Of a stretch of DNA of 64,000 nucleotides, positions 19,313 through 27,663 are shown piece after piece (the first letter of the stretch is position 1; every line of letters begins with the position of its first letter). Below the pieces are notes generated by a model that saw nothing but the letters and a program-made list of their open reading frames with translations, made no database searches and had not been told where the DNA came from. The stretch is taken from contig CANFNV010000004.1 in NCBI GenBank assembly GCA_947448525.1, forward strand, positions 84,832-148,831, read 5' to 3'. Source of the stretch: Flavobacteriaceae bacterium (lineage in GTDB: Bacteria > Bacteroidota > Bacteroidia > Flavobacteriales > Flavobacteriaceae). A program made the position numbers and the translations under genes.

Positions 19313-20266
19313 ATGAAAAAATATACAAACACAGGAAGTAAAGATACTCGTTCAGGATTTGGTGCAGGAATGACCGAATTGGGACAAAAAAATGAAAATG
19401 TTGTGGCTTTATGTGCCGATTTAATTGGTTCGTTGAAGTTTGACGATTTCAAAAAAAATCATCCAGAACGCTTTTTTCAAATCGGAATTGCAGAAGCCAA
19501 TATGATTGGAATAGCCGCTGGATTAACAATTGGAGGAAAAATTCCGTTTACCGGAACTTTTGCAAACTTTTCTACAGGTAGAGTGTATGATCAAATTCGC
19601 CAATCGGTCGCTTATTCTGGCAAAAATGTAAAAATTTGTGCTTCTCATGCTGGTTTAACACTAGGAGAAGATGGAGCCACGCACCAAATATTGGAAGACA
19701 TTGGATTAATGAAAATGTTGCCAGGTATGACAGTAATTAATACCTGCGATTTTAATCAAACTAAAGCGGCAACTTTAGCATTAGCTGATCATAAGGGTCC
19801 GGCTTATTTGCGATTTGGGCGCCCAGTGGTTCCAAATTTCACTTCTGCTGAAGAACCTTTCGTAATTGGAAAAGCAATCATGCTAAATGAAGGAACTGAT
19901 GTCACCATTATAGCTACCGGACATTTAGTTTGGGAGGCCCTAATTGCCGCTGAAACATTACATGCAAAAGGAATTTCGGTTGAGGTAATCAATATTCATA
20001 CCATTAAACCCTTAGATGAACAAGCTATTTTGAAATCGGTAGCAAAAACGGGTTGTGTGGTTACTGCAGAAGAGCATAATATTTTAGGAGGTTTAGGAGA
20101 AAGCGTCGCCAGAATTTTGGCTTTAAACAATCCAAAACCTCAAGAATTTGTTGCCGTTAAAGATTCTTTTGGCGAAAGCGGAACTCCAGAGCAATTAATG
20201 GATAAATACAAATTGAATAATCAAGCGATTGTGGAAGCAGTAGAAAGAGTAATTATAAGAAAGTAA
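19313..20266 (+). CDS. transketolase, C-terminal subunit
   Basis: This is the second half of the split transketolase: the pyrimidine-binding domain, which supplies the catalytic Glu in QIGIAEANMIGIAAG, and the C-terminal domain with TAEEHNILGGLGE. The ATG at 19313 (MKKYTNTGSKDTRSGF) is chosen because the 20 extra residues of an upstream TTG-started frame do not look like the family. It has 317 residues. It is co-transcribed with the N-terminal subunit and ended by the hairpin at 20287-20313. Confidence 0.95.
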   Translation: MKKYTNTGSKDTRSGFGAGMTELGQKNENVVALCADLIGSLKFDDFKKNHPERFFQIGIAEANMIGIAAGLTIGGKIPFTGTFANFSTGRVYDQIRQSVAYSGKNVKICASHAGLTLGEDGATHQILEDIGLMKMLPGMTVINTCDFNQTKAATLALADHKGPAYLRFGRPVVPNFTSAEEPFVIGKAIMLNEGTDVTIIATGHLVWEALIAAETLHAKGISVEVINIHTIKPLDEQAILKSVAKTGCVVTAEEHNILGGLGESVARILALNNPKPQEFVAVKDSFGESGTPEQLMDKYKLNNQAIVEAVERVIIRK

Positions 20267-20286
20267 TTTCTTAATATAAATAGTAA

Positions 20287-20316
20287 ATCCGTCTAACTAA
20301 TCATTAGACGGAATTT
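20287..20316 (+). terminator. terminator after transketolase
   Basis: Perfect 9-bp stem TCCGTCTAA (20288-20296) and TTAGACGGA (20304-20312), followed by a short T-rich tract. Confidence 0.75.
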
Positions 20317-20498
20317 TATTTAACAAAAATTTCAACCGGCACATAAAAATGTTTTAATTTATTAGCTTAGCTTTTGCTGGTTATTCATTTTACTGCTATT
20401 TATTTACTTAAAAATCGAAGTTCTTTACGAAGAAAATACAATTGAGAGCAATACAGTTACAATAAATTTTGTACAAATAACTATAATTTTTATCATGA
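20317..20498. other. AT-rich intergenic stretch
   Basis: Lies between the transketolase terminator and the end of the PspC-domain gene. No gene, RNA or clear hairpin is visible. Confidence 0.3.
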
Positions 20499-22205
20499 TT
20501 ATTTAGTTTTAATGTTTATTCCTTTTCCGTTTATTTTTACTGAAACTGTTTTGCTTGAATCGCTCGCATCGATTGCAATATTATTTGTTGTTTCATCCGA
20601 ATCAACATCCTCATCCGGAGGACAATTCAAACATTTAATTTGCTTTTCGCCCACTTGATAAATATAATTTCCAGAACTAAAATGTAAATTGAAAAATTCT
20701 TCATTTGATTCATTAAAATCTTTTACATTATCATCCAATTTAAATAACAACCCTTTTGGAACATATAAGAACAATTCTATACGTTGGTTTCTAAATTTAT
20801 TGGTAACTTCTGTCAATAAATAATTGTCTAAAATTAATTGATTGCCAATGATTTTGTAACTATACTTTATCTTTTTAGCTCGATTTTTAGCTTCTACTGG
20901 TGATTTTCCAAAATCTAATTTTTCAATTTGAAGATAGGGTAATTTATCCTCTGTTTTTATTAATTCAATACTGACATTATTGGAATAAATAATTTCGTGG
21001 TTTTGTTCGTCTTGTGTCAATTTAAAATCATCATGATGGTAATAATCTTTGGAGTAAAAATCGTTGTTTCTAAATTTAATACTCAAAGTGTCAGTTGGTG
21101 CAATATTGATAATTTCTTTTTTAACATCTTTTGATTCAGATGAAATTTGAGTAAATTCTTTTATTCCAGCATAAATTGAAATTCCAATAGCAATAATCCA
21201 AAGAGCTACTAACGTATATTTTGCAATAGTACCAATTGATTTGAAATGGGTTACTAACAATTTTAATCCTAAAATAAGTAGGAAGAACAATGGAATTCCT
21301 ATTGTTAAAAGTAATAAAACTCCTTGAATCCATAGTGGAATTTCTAATCCAAATGGAGATCTAAAATGATTAATCAATGTGTTTTTTGGTAAAGAACTAG
21401 AAAAAACAGCAACAACGGCCATAATGAATACTCCGAAAAGGGATAGCGATGAAAAAACCACTATAAAAGCCCCAATTACTCTAGCAAAAGCGTTGAAAAT
21501 AGTAGTGAAAACTTCCCCTAATCGGTTACCAAATGTTTCTGATCCCGATTTCATATTTTTCCCTAATTCATGATTTGCATTTTTGATTTTATCTGAAACA
21601 TGTTCAAATTCTCCCCGGACTTTTTCGGAAACATGTTCAAATTCTTCTCGGACTTTCTTTTCTATATTTGAAATGGTTACGGGTTCGCCTCGCATTTCTA
21701 ATTTTTCAGAGGTTGTAACTGCTTTTGGTATAGCGATCCACAATACTAAATAGGCAATAAAACCAGTACCAAATCCGAAAAACAATACTAGAAACATTAG
21801 TTTTATCCAAACGGATTCTATTCCAAAATAGTGGCCTAAACCAGTACACACTCCGCCAAATGTTCCTCTTTCTTTATCTCGGTATAATTTTCTTTTTCCC
21901 GTAGAATAATAATTAAATACTTTTGGTTCATCGGAATCATCTGCAATTCGATAATCTTCTGGCTGCCCCATTACAGCTATTACTTCATCTACATCATTGT
22001 TATTAATAACGTGTTTATCGCTTTTTTGTCTTTCTGAAAAAAGTTCGGCAACGCGCATTTCAATATCTTTCATAATTTCATCCTCTCCAGAAGAATTTGA
22101 AAGGGAACGTTTTATGGCTTCAAAATATTTCGATAACTTTTGATACGCGTCTTCATCAATGTGAAAAAACAAACCACCTATATTTATATTTACTGTTTTA
22201 TTCAT
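20499..22205 (-). CDS. PspC-domain membrane protein
   Basis: The 568-residue protein has a short N-terminal region (VNINIGGLFFHIDEDAYQKL), then a PspC domain starting KRKLYRDKERGTFGGVC with its membrane hairpin. Next comes a duplicated amphipathic stretch (EFEHVSEKVRG, then EFEHVSDKIK), more membrane segments, and a C-terminal half that looks like a beta-rich extracytoplasmic domain. PspC proteins take part in envelope stress responses. The PadR regulator gene ends 5 bases before this start, so the pair is an operon and PadR probably controls it. The exact role is unknown. Confidence 0.85.
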   Translation of the reverse strand: MNKTVNINIGGLFFHIDEDAYQKLSKYFEAIKRSLSNSSGEDEIMKDIEMRVAELFSERQKSDKHVINNNDVDEVIAVMGQPEDYRIADDSDEPKVFNYYSTGKRKLYRDKERGTFGGVCTGLGHYFGIESVWIKLMFLVLFFGFGTGFIAYLVLWIAIPKAVTTSEKLEMRGEPVTISNIEKKVREEFEHVSEKVRGEFEHVSDKIKNANHELGKNMKSGSETFGNRLGEVFTTIFNAFARVIGAFIVVFSSLSLFGVFIMAVVAVFSSSLPKNTLINHFRSPFGLEIPLWIQGVLLLLTIGIPLFFLLILGLKLLVTHFKSIGTIAKYTLVALWIIAIGISIYAGIKEFTQISSESKDVKKEIINIAPTDTLSIKFRNNDFYSKDYYHHDDFKLTQDEQNHEIIYSNNVSIELIKTEDKLPYLQIEKLDFGKSPVEAKNRAKKIKYSYKIIGNQLILDNYLLTEVTNKFRNQRIELFLYVPKGLLFKLDDNVKDFNESNEEFFNLHFSSGNYIYQVGEKQIKCLNCPPDEDVDSDETTNNIAIDASDSSKTVSVKINGKGINIKTK

Positions 22206-22210
22206 GATTG

Positions 22211-22540
22211 TTATTTTTGATTGGTTATAATATTTACAGCGTCAGACAGTTCAGTCCAAGTGCTGTTTAATTCAGTTAAAAAAGTTTTTCCAAGTGTTGT
22301 CAATTCATAGTATTTTCTGGGTGGACCCGATGTCGATTCTTCCCAACGGTAATTTAGTAAACCGTCATTTTTTAGTCTTGTAAGTAGCGGATAAACAGTT
22401 CCTTCTACTACGAGCAATTTTGCACTTTTTAAGGTGTGTAAAATTTCAGATGTGTATGCTTCCTTTTCTTTTATTACAGATAAGATGCAGAACTCTAAAA
22501 CACCTTTTCGCATTTGAGCCTTTGTGTTTTCAATGTTCAT
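22211..22540 (-). CDS. PadR-family transcriptional regulator
   Basis: A 109-residue winged-helix repressor of the short PadR type. The DNA-binding part runs from about residue 10 to 80, with EAYTSEILHTL, VVEGTVYPLLTRLKNDGLL and GPPRKYYELTTLGKTFL, followed by a short dimerisation helix. Such proteins usually repress their own operon. Here that operon includes the PspC-domain gene directly downstream. A 21-bp palindrome at 22661-22681, upstream of the -7 box, is a good candidate operator. Confidence 0.93.
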   Translation of the reverse strand: MNIENTKAQMRKGVLEFCILSVIKEKEAYTSEILHTLKSAKLLVVEGTVYPLLTRLKNDGLLNYRWEESTSGPPRKYYELTTLGKTFLTELNSTWTELSDAVNIITNQK

Positions 22541-22640
22541 AATTCTTTATTTTTGATTAAACCGCCCATTTTTTTATTGATTTTATGATAATAATTATTC
22601 AAATATTATATTACTATTGATAGCTTATTAATTTCTTATG

Positions 22641-22648
22641 CAAAGATA
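22641..22648 (-). promoter_or_regulatory. -7 promoter box for the padR-pspC operon
   Basis: Minus-strand TATCTTTG followed by C, an exact TAnnTTTG match about 100 bases upstream of the PadR ATG. Confidence 0.5.
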
Positions 22649-22660
22649 TGATTAAAAAAA

Positions 22661-22681
22661 GTATTATGTATTACAAAGTAC
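22661..22681. promoter_or_regulatory. candidate PadR operator palindrome
   Basis: A 21-bp imperfect palindrome: left arm GTATTATGTA, one central T, right arm TACAAAGTAC, with 8 of 10 positions paired. It covers the -33 region of the padR-pspC promoter, where an autorepressor would block RNA polymerase. The core has TGTA and TACA half-sites, in keeping with the ATGT/ACAT half-sites of known PadR operators. Confidence 0.5.
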
Positions 22682-22764
22682 TATAATTTAATATTTTATT
22701 AACTTTTTAGGTTAAGTAAGAGTAGGATATTATTTTGCTATATTTACAAGTAATTCAATTCATC

Positions 22765-23217
22765 ATGCACAATTCTCCTTTGAAAATACACTTTTTTTTA
22801 TTTTTAAAACTTCCTGCTGCTTTTTGGTGTGGCGTACGAGTAAAATTAATTACAGACGATAAATGCGTAGTAACGGTAAAGCATCGTTGGTTGAATCAGA
22901 ATCCATTTAATTCTATTTATTTTGCGGTTCAAGCTATGGCTGCCGAATTGACAACAGGCGCTTTGGTAATGACTCTAATAAAGAAAAGTGGCAAAAATAT
23001 ATCTATGTTAGTGGCTAATAATATGTCAAACTTCTCAAAAAAAGCGAAAGGAAGAATAACGTTTACTTGTTATCAAGGATACTTAATTGAAGAAGCTATT
23101 CAAAAAACAATTGCAACAGGAGCAAGCGAAACGATTTGGTTAAAGTCAGTTGGTTTCGATGAAATTGGCGATCAAGTTTCCGAAATGGATTTCGAATGGA
23201 GCGTTCGTCTTAAATAA
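22765..23217 (+). CDS. DUF4442 hotdog-fold protein
   Basis: About 150 residues of a thioesterase-like hotdog-fold family (DUF4442). Motifs include the N-terminal LKLPAAFWCGVRV, VTVKHRWLNQNPFNSIYFAVQAMAAELTTG split around the central helix, and the final DQVSEMDFEWSVR. The ATG at 22765 is preferred; a TTG at 22735 would add ten residues. A catalytic residue cannot be named with confidence and the substrate is unknown, although an acyl-CoA or acyl-ACP substrate would fit the fold. Confidence 0.75.
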   Translation: MHNSPLKIHFFLFLKLPAAFWCGVRVKLITDDKCVVTVKHRWLNQNPFNSIYFAVQAMAAELTTGALVMTLIKKSGKNISMLVANNMSNFSKKAKGRITFTCYQGYLIEEAIQKTIATGASETIWLKSVGFDEIGDQVSEMDFEWSVRLK

Positions 23218-23279
23218 TTAAATATTTTAACGTTTTTACATCTTCTTTTTTATAAATTTGCTCTCAAATTCTATAACAA

Positions 23280-24116
23280 ATGAAAAAATCAATAGTTCTA
23301 ATTGCGCTGCTTTTTGTAACATCATTAGCTTTTTCTCAGAAGAAAGAAAAAGTAAAAGGATCTAAAATTGTTACAACAGAAATTAAAAAGATAGAAAACT
23401 TTGAATCGATTGAAGTTGATGATAATTTAGAAGTTTTCTTAATTAAAGGAAAAGAATGTGGATTAGAAATTGAATCTGATGACAACCTTCACGATGCTAT
23501 TGATGCAGTAGTTAGTGGATCAAATTTAAGATTATCAACCTTAAAAAATATTTGGGGTTATAAAAAATTAAGTATTCGCGTAACTTATACTAATGATTTT
23601 AAATTAGTTGTTGCTAGAAATGAAGCTACAGTAACTGCTTTAGCTGGAGTAGAATTAGACAATATTACGTTCAAAAGCTATGATTATTCGAAATTATTTT
23701 TGAATTCAACATCAAAAAACATTTCACTTTTCATGGATGACAAGTCAAATGCCGAATTCAATTCAAAAGCTGAAAACACTACAATAAATTTGAGTAAAAA
23801 CGCCAAATTAAAAGGATTAGTGACTTCAACTACTTTATCTTTTGATATGTATCAAAAAAGTCAAGCTTTGATTAATGGCGATGTCGAATCGGCAAAACTT
23901 CGTTTGGATAATAATACAGAATTTTCTGGAATAATGCTGAATCTTAACAATGCCGAATTAACATGTGAGGCATTCAGTAAGATTAGTTTAAATGTCAAAA
24001 ACACCTTGTCTATAGATGCTTCTGGAAAATCTGAGATTCAACTTTACGGAGATCAAAAAATTGAAATGAAGCGATTTATTGATAATGCCGTATTATTAAA
24101 AAAAACGGTTAAATAA
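23280..24116 (+). CDS. secreted GIN-domain (DUF2807) protein
   Basis: A 278-residue exported protein with a signal peptide ending LAFSQ. The rest is a beta-helical GIN domain (putative auto-transporter adhesin head, DUF2807), recognisable by FESIEVDDNLEVFLIKG and regular short repeats of alternating hydrophobic residues. Family members are common in Bacteroidota and their function is not established. A TAAATTTG -7 box is at 23253-23260. It is followed by tRNA-Pro on the opposite strand. Confidence 0.82.
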   Translation: MKKSIVLIALLFVTSLAFSQKKEKVKGSKIVTTEIKKIENFESIEVDDNLEVFLIKGKECGLEIESDDNLHDAIDAVVSGSNLRLSTLKNIWGYKKLSIRVTYTNDFKLVVARNEATVTALAGVELDNITFKSYDYSKLFLNSTSKNISLFMDDKSNAEFNSKAENTTINLSKNAKLKGLVTSTTLSFDMYQKSQALINGDVESAKLRLDNNTEFSGIMLNLNNAELTCEAFSKISLNVKNTLSIDASGKSEIQLYGDQKIEMKRFIDNAVLLKKTVK

Positions 24117-24206
24117 TTTTCTTTGCGTTTTTTTTCGACCTGATTTTTCTAGCGCTTGATTGAAACAAAAAAAAAGTCTTCTCCAAATAAATGAAAAGAC
24201 TTTTGT

Positions 24207-24280
24207 CGGGGTGGCAGGATTCGAACCTGCGGCCTCCTGCTCCCAAAGCAGGCGCGATAACCGGGCTACGCTACACCCCG
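24207..24280 (-). tRNA. tRNA-Pro (anticodon UGG)
   Basis: Read on the minus strand the 74 bases fold as a complete cloverleaf. The acceptor stem is CGGGGTG/CACCCCG, the anticodon arm is CCTGC-TTTGGGA-GCAGG with anticodon TGG, and the T-arm contains GGTTCGAATCC. The CCA end is not encoded. The variable loop is short. Confidence 0.97.
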
Positions 24281-24399
24281 AAAGCGTGTGCAAATATATA
24301 ACTAAAAATCAGTTCTCAAAATCTTTTACAATAATAATTCATATTTAATTTAATTAGTTTTTTCTGATTTGATAATATACATTTATTTTAATAAAAACT

Positions 24400-24407
24400 T
24401 ACCTTTG
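24400..24407 (+). promoter_or_regulatory. -7 promoter box for trxB
   Basis: TACCTTTG followed by C, exact TAnnTTTG, 23 bases before the trxB ATG. Confidence 0.5.
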
Positions 24408-24430
24408 CAGTACTTAAAAACGAACAAAAA

Positions 24431-25378
24431 ATGTCTGATACGATTGAAAAAGTTAAATGCTTAATTATAGGTTCTGGTCCTGCGGGTTATACCGCTGCAA
24501 TCTATGCCTCTAGAGCTAATATGTATCCTGTTTTATATCAAGGAACACAACCTGGCGGTCAATTAACTACAACAAATGAAGTGGAGAATTGGCCTGGAAA
24601 CCCTGAGGGAATTACCGGACCTCAAATGATGATTGGTTTTGAAGAACAAGCCAAACGATTTGGAACTGATGTTCGGGATGGTTGGGTAACAAAAGTGGAC
24701 TTTTCTGAAGCCGTTCACAAAGTATGGATAAACGACGATAAAGAAATTCATTGTGATACGATTATTATTTCAACAGGCGCAACGGCTAAATATCTTGGAT
24801 TAGATTCGGAACAACATTATTTAAAAATGGGAGGTGGGGTTTCTGCTTGTGCAGTTTGTGATGGTTTTTTCTACAGAAATCAAGAGGTTGTAATTGTGGG
24901 TGCAGGAGATTCTGCTTGCGAAGAAGCACATTATTTATCTAAATTGTGTAAAAAAGTGACCATGTTGGTTAGAAGTGAAAAATTTAGAGCTTCTAAGATT
25001 ATGGCGGAACGAGTTCAAAAAACCGAAAACATAGAAATCTTATTGAATACCGAAACAGATGAGGTATTGGGTGACGGACAAGTAGTTACTGCAGTTCGAG
25101 TGAAAAATAGAACTTCTGGAGCAACTCATGAAATTCCCGCTACTGGCTTTTTTGTGGCAATCGGACACAAACCCAATACGGATATTTTTAAAGATTATTT
25201 AACGCTAGACGAAACGGGTTATATTATAAATATCCCGGGAACATCTAAAACCAATGTTGCTGGAGTTTTTGTTGGAGGAGATGCTGCCGATCATGTTTAC
25301 AGACAAGCAATTACGGCTGCAGGAACTGGATGTATGGCCGCACTGGATGCTGAAAGGTATTTGGCTAGTAAAGAATAA
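24431..25378 (+). CDS. trxB: thioredoxin-disulfide reductase
   Basis: An FAD enzyme that reduces thioredoxin with NADPH. The 315 residues have the FAD motif GSGPAGYTAAIYA, the redox-active CAVCDG pair of cysteines (about residues 136-141) and the NADPH-binding GAGDSACEEA. The C-terminal FAD motif GVFVGGDAADHVYRQAITAAG is also present. All are those of the low-molecular-weight bacterial type. Monocistronic, with a terminator at 25397-25432. Confidence 0.97.
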   Translation: MSDTIEKVKCLIIGSGPAGYTAAIYASRANMYPVLYQGTQPGGQLTTTNEVENWPGNPEGITGPQMMIGFEEQAKRFGTDVRDGWVTKVDFSEAVHKVWINDDKEIHCDTIIISTGATAKYLGLDSEQHYLKMGGGVSACAVCDGFFYRNQEVVIVGAGDSACEEAHYLSKLCKKVTMLVRSEKFRASKIMAERVQKTENIEILLNTETDEVLGDGQVVTAVRVKNRTSGATHEIPATGFFVAIGHKPNTDIFKDYLTLDETGYIINIPGTSKTNVAGVFVGGDAADHVYRQAITAAGTGCMAALDAERYLASKE

Positions 25379-25396
25379 ACATTAAACTATAACAAT

Positions 25397-25432
25397 AAAA
25401 GGAGCTGAAAATTATTTTTTTGCTCCTTTTTT
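25397..25432 (+). terminator. terminator after trxB
   Basis: AAAAGGAGC (25397-25405) pairs with GCTCCTTTT (25422-25430), followed by more T. Confidence 0.75.
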
Positions 25433-25555
25433 GGTTTGTAAAATACCCTTTTTTTAATTTCTATGATTCGAGGGTTAAAAAAATACTAAGAAGTCATTCA
25501 TATATTTTTTATAAAAATCTAAAATAGTGTTAATTAAATCAACAAACCTAAAGTA

Positions 25556-25891
25556 TTAATAGAATAGCTGCATCTTAGAATTATTGTTCCAACCCGCTTG
25601 ATTTTCATATTTTACAAAATAGATTTTCAGGTCAGCTTGATTGGCATACTTAACAAAGTAGATTTTTTTGTCTGCTTGGTTAGAAAAATCGGTAAAAAAC
25701 CATCGACCTTCATTTTTACTGGCTTGATTTTGGTATTTTACTTTAAATACCTTTAAATCGGCTTGGTTTTCATAATCTACCACAAATACTTTCACATCGG
25801 CTTGGTTTTGATATTCGACAGAAAATACTTTCTGCGCTGCAGCATTGACTGTAAAAATCAAAAAAACTACAATTGATAAAAATCTATTCAT
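25556..25891 (-). CDS. small secreted repeat protein, DUF6150-like
   Basis: A 111-residue protein with a signal peptide ending NAAAQ. The mature part is built from a repeat with a YxNQAD core. The tripeptide NQA recurs at residues 29, 42, 55, 71, 84 and 97, a period of 13 apart from one 16-residue step. Each unit alternates hydrophobic and charged residues (for example DLKVFKVKY), suggesting a stack of short beta strands. The pattern resembles proteins labelled DUF6150, whose function is unknown. No cysteine or catalytic motif is seen. Confidence 0.7.
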   Translation of the reverse strand: MNRFLSIVVFLIFTVNAAAQKVFSVEYQNQADVKVFVVDYENQADLKVFKVKYQNQASKNEGRWFFTDFSNQADKKIYFVKYANQADLKIYFVKYENQAGWNNNSKMQLFY

Positions 25892-25987
25892 AATTACATA
25901 GGTATTAATTCTCTTTAAATATTTTTCCTTTTGTTTACTCTTAAAAAAAACAATTCTAATTTATTTAGTTTTTTTAATGATAATTAA

Positions 25988-26677
25988 TTACCCAACTAAC
26001 TTAGCAATTCCAAAAGCCGCCGCCGCCGCTACGAGTCCAATGGCTGTTACTTTTAAAGCACCTTTGAAAGTGGGTTGTCCTGTAACTTTAGCTTTGAAAT
26101 AACCAAAAACAAACAAACATAGGGTCGTTATAATCGCAGATAGAATCAGCCCTTCTTTTGGAGTAGCTGTAAAAAAATAAGCAGATAAAGGCAAAAATCC
26201 TCCAACAATATATGCACTTCCTATGGTTAGCGCACTATTTCGGGCTCGGTTGGGATGTGGTTTTTCTAAACCTAATTCAAATTTCATCATAAAATCGACC
26301 CATTTATCTTTGTCTTTGGCGAGTTGATTGGCAATTAATGTTTGTCCCGCTTCGTCAATACCATAATCAGCAAAAATTTCTTTTACTTCGTCAATTTCCT
26401 TTTGATGGTGATTATCCACTTCAAAATATTCTCTTTTGAGTTCGCTTTCGTAGTGTTCCTGTTCGGTTTTTCCTGCAAGATAACCGCCTAAACCCATGGC
26501 TATGCATCCCGCAACTATCTCTGCAATTCCAGCTGTAATCACAATCGAATTACTGTCAACAGCACCACTCAAACCTGCAGCCAATGCAAATGGTACAGTC
26601 AATCCATCGCTCATTCCAATAACCATATCAGTAATGAATTCGGAGCTTTTTAAATGTTGTTCTTGGTAGGTTTCCAT
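25988..26677 (-). CDS. VIT1/CCC1-family metal transporter
   Basis: A 229-residue inner-membrane protein of the vacuolar iron transporter family, which moves Fe2+ or Mn2+. The first membrane segment contains the signature DMVIGMSDGLTVPFALAAGL. A second segment contains IVAGCIAMGLGGYLAGKTEQEHY, the third-helix and metal-binding-domain junction. A cytosolic Glu-rich helical section precedes the last three membrane segments. It starts 2 bases after the stop of an outer-membrane protein gene, so the two are co-expressed. The metal is not determined by sequence. Confidence 0.88.
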   Translation of the reverse strand: METYQEQHLKSSEFITDMVIGMSDGLTVPFALAAGLSGAVDSNSIVITAGIAEIVAGCIAMGLGGYLAGKTEQEHYESELKREYFEVDNHHQKEIDEVKEIFADYGIDEAGQTLIANQLAKDKDKWVDFMMKFELGLEKPHPNRARNSALTIGSAYIVGGFLPLSAYFFTATPKEGLILSAIITTLCLFVFGYFKAKVTGQPTFKGALKVTAIGLVAAAAAFGIAKLVG

Positions 26678-26679
26678 AT

Positions 26680-27471
26680 TTACTTTTTAGCTTTTTTAGT
26701 TTTCCAACTCACACGTTGTCCTAATATTAATTTTACATTCCATACATCAGAACTCAATGTTGTTCCATGACCTATACCAAATTGAAATTCATAATTTGGG
26801 TTTAAATACAAATCGGTCACCAAATAAAATTGATGTGTTTGAATATCATAACTATCCCATCTAAATGGATTTCCGGTTACGCCATAATATTCAATTCCTA
26901 GAGAATATTTAGGATTTACAGCATACGAATATTTTACATTAGGCGAAAACCTAACCTCTTTTGTTTTGAAAGAACCATCAATTGTTGGGTTAACCGAAAA
27001 ATAATTGTTTCCAATTGTTTTATCAAATATAGGTCTAATCTCATAATCTGCATCATAAACATTGGTTATTTCGTTTTTAACAAATCCGCCTTCAATAGAT
27101 AAACTCGCACCCATAAACCAGTTCCATGAAGTTGGAACAGTAATTCTAGGACGAATATGACTACCCATATAATTATAGGTTCCGTTGTTTATTCTTGTAA
27201 ATATATAAAAGCCCAATTCAAAATTGTTTAATAAACCCGTTGTTACTTCAAGTGTTTCGTGAAGCGGATGCGAGAAATTGGATTCATTTTTTGGTCCACT
27301 TGGAGAAATATTGCTGTGCAATTCAAAAATAGTAGTGTTTTTTGGCATTGTTGGCGAAGTATATACTTGTACTTCATAATTTTCTTGCGCTTGTACTACT
27401 GGTAAATTTAATAAGATAAAAAGGATTAAAGCAGATTTTTTTTTGAATTTAAAAACAGATAATTGTATCAT
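26680..27471 (-). CDS. predicted outer-membrane beta-barrel protein
   Basis: A 263-residue exported protein with a signal peptide ending VVQAQ. The rest has many alternating-hydrophobic strands and a preference for aromatic residues (FELGFYIFTRI, YEFQFGIGHG), indicating a beta-barrel. No TonB plug or known substrate motif is present. Close coupling with the VIT-type transporter (2-base gap) suggests a role in metal passage or a shared stress response, but this is inference. I do not recognise the family. Confidence 0.65.
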   Translation of the reverse strand: MIQLSVFKFKKKSALILFILLNLPVVQAQENYEVQVYTSPTMPKNTTIFELHSNISPSGPKNESNFSHPLHETLEVTTGLLNNFELGFYIFTRINNGTYNYMGSHIRPRITVPTSWNWFMGASLSIEGGFVKNEITNVYDADYEIRPIFDKTIGNNYFSVNPTIDGSFKTKEVRFSPNVKYSYAVNPKYSLGIEYYGVTGNPFRWDSYDIQTHQFYLVTDLYLNPNYEFQFGIGHGTTLSSDVWNVKLILGQRVSWKTKKAKK

Positions 27472-27637
27472 TTTAGTATGAATTTAATTTTTACAAAGTT
27501 CGTATATTTTCTATTAATTATAAAAAAAACACATTGTATTAATCTATTCTTAAGTATGTTTTATTTATGAATGTATCCATTTTAAAGTTATCTGTTAAAT
27601 TAAACTTTAAAATCAAAAACCTAAAATCTAAATAAAT

Positions 27638-27645
27638 TATATTTG
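27638..27645 (+). promoter_or_regulatory. -7 promoter box for tgt
   Basis: TATATTTG followed by C. The TTG at 27643, which would extend the tgt frame, is the last three bases of this box, so it cannot be the translation start of a transcript made here. Confidence 0.6.
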
Positions 27646-27663
27646 CTCCTAGAAAATGCTTAT

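Noticed and set aside
18399..20266. Transketolase broken by a frameshift
   Set aside because: Each half has its own start and stop at the natural domain boundary, and the two-gene form is common in Bacteroidota.
24096..24348. Short open frames over the tRNA-Pro gene on both strands
   Set aside because: They overlap a complete tRNA cloverleaf and have no family resemblance; they are chance frames.
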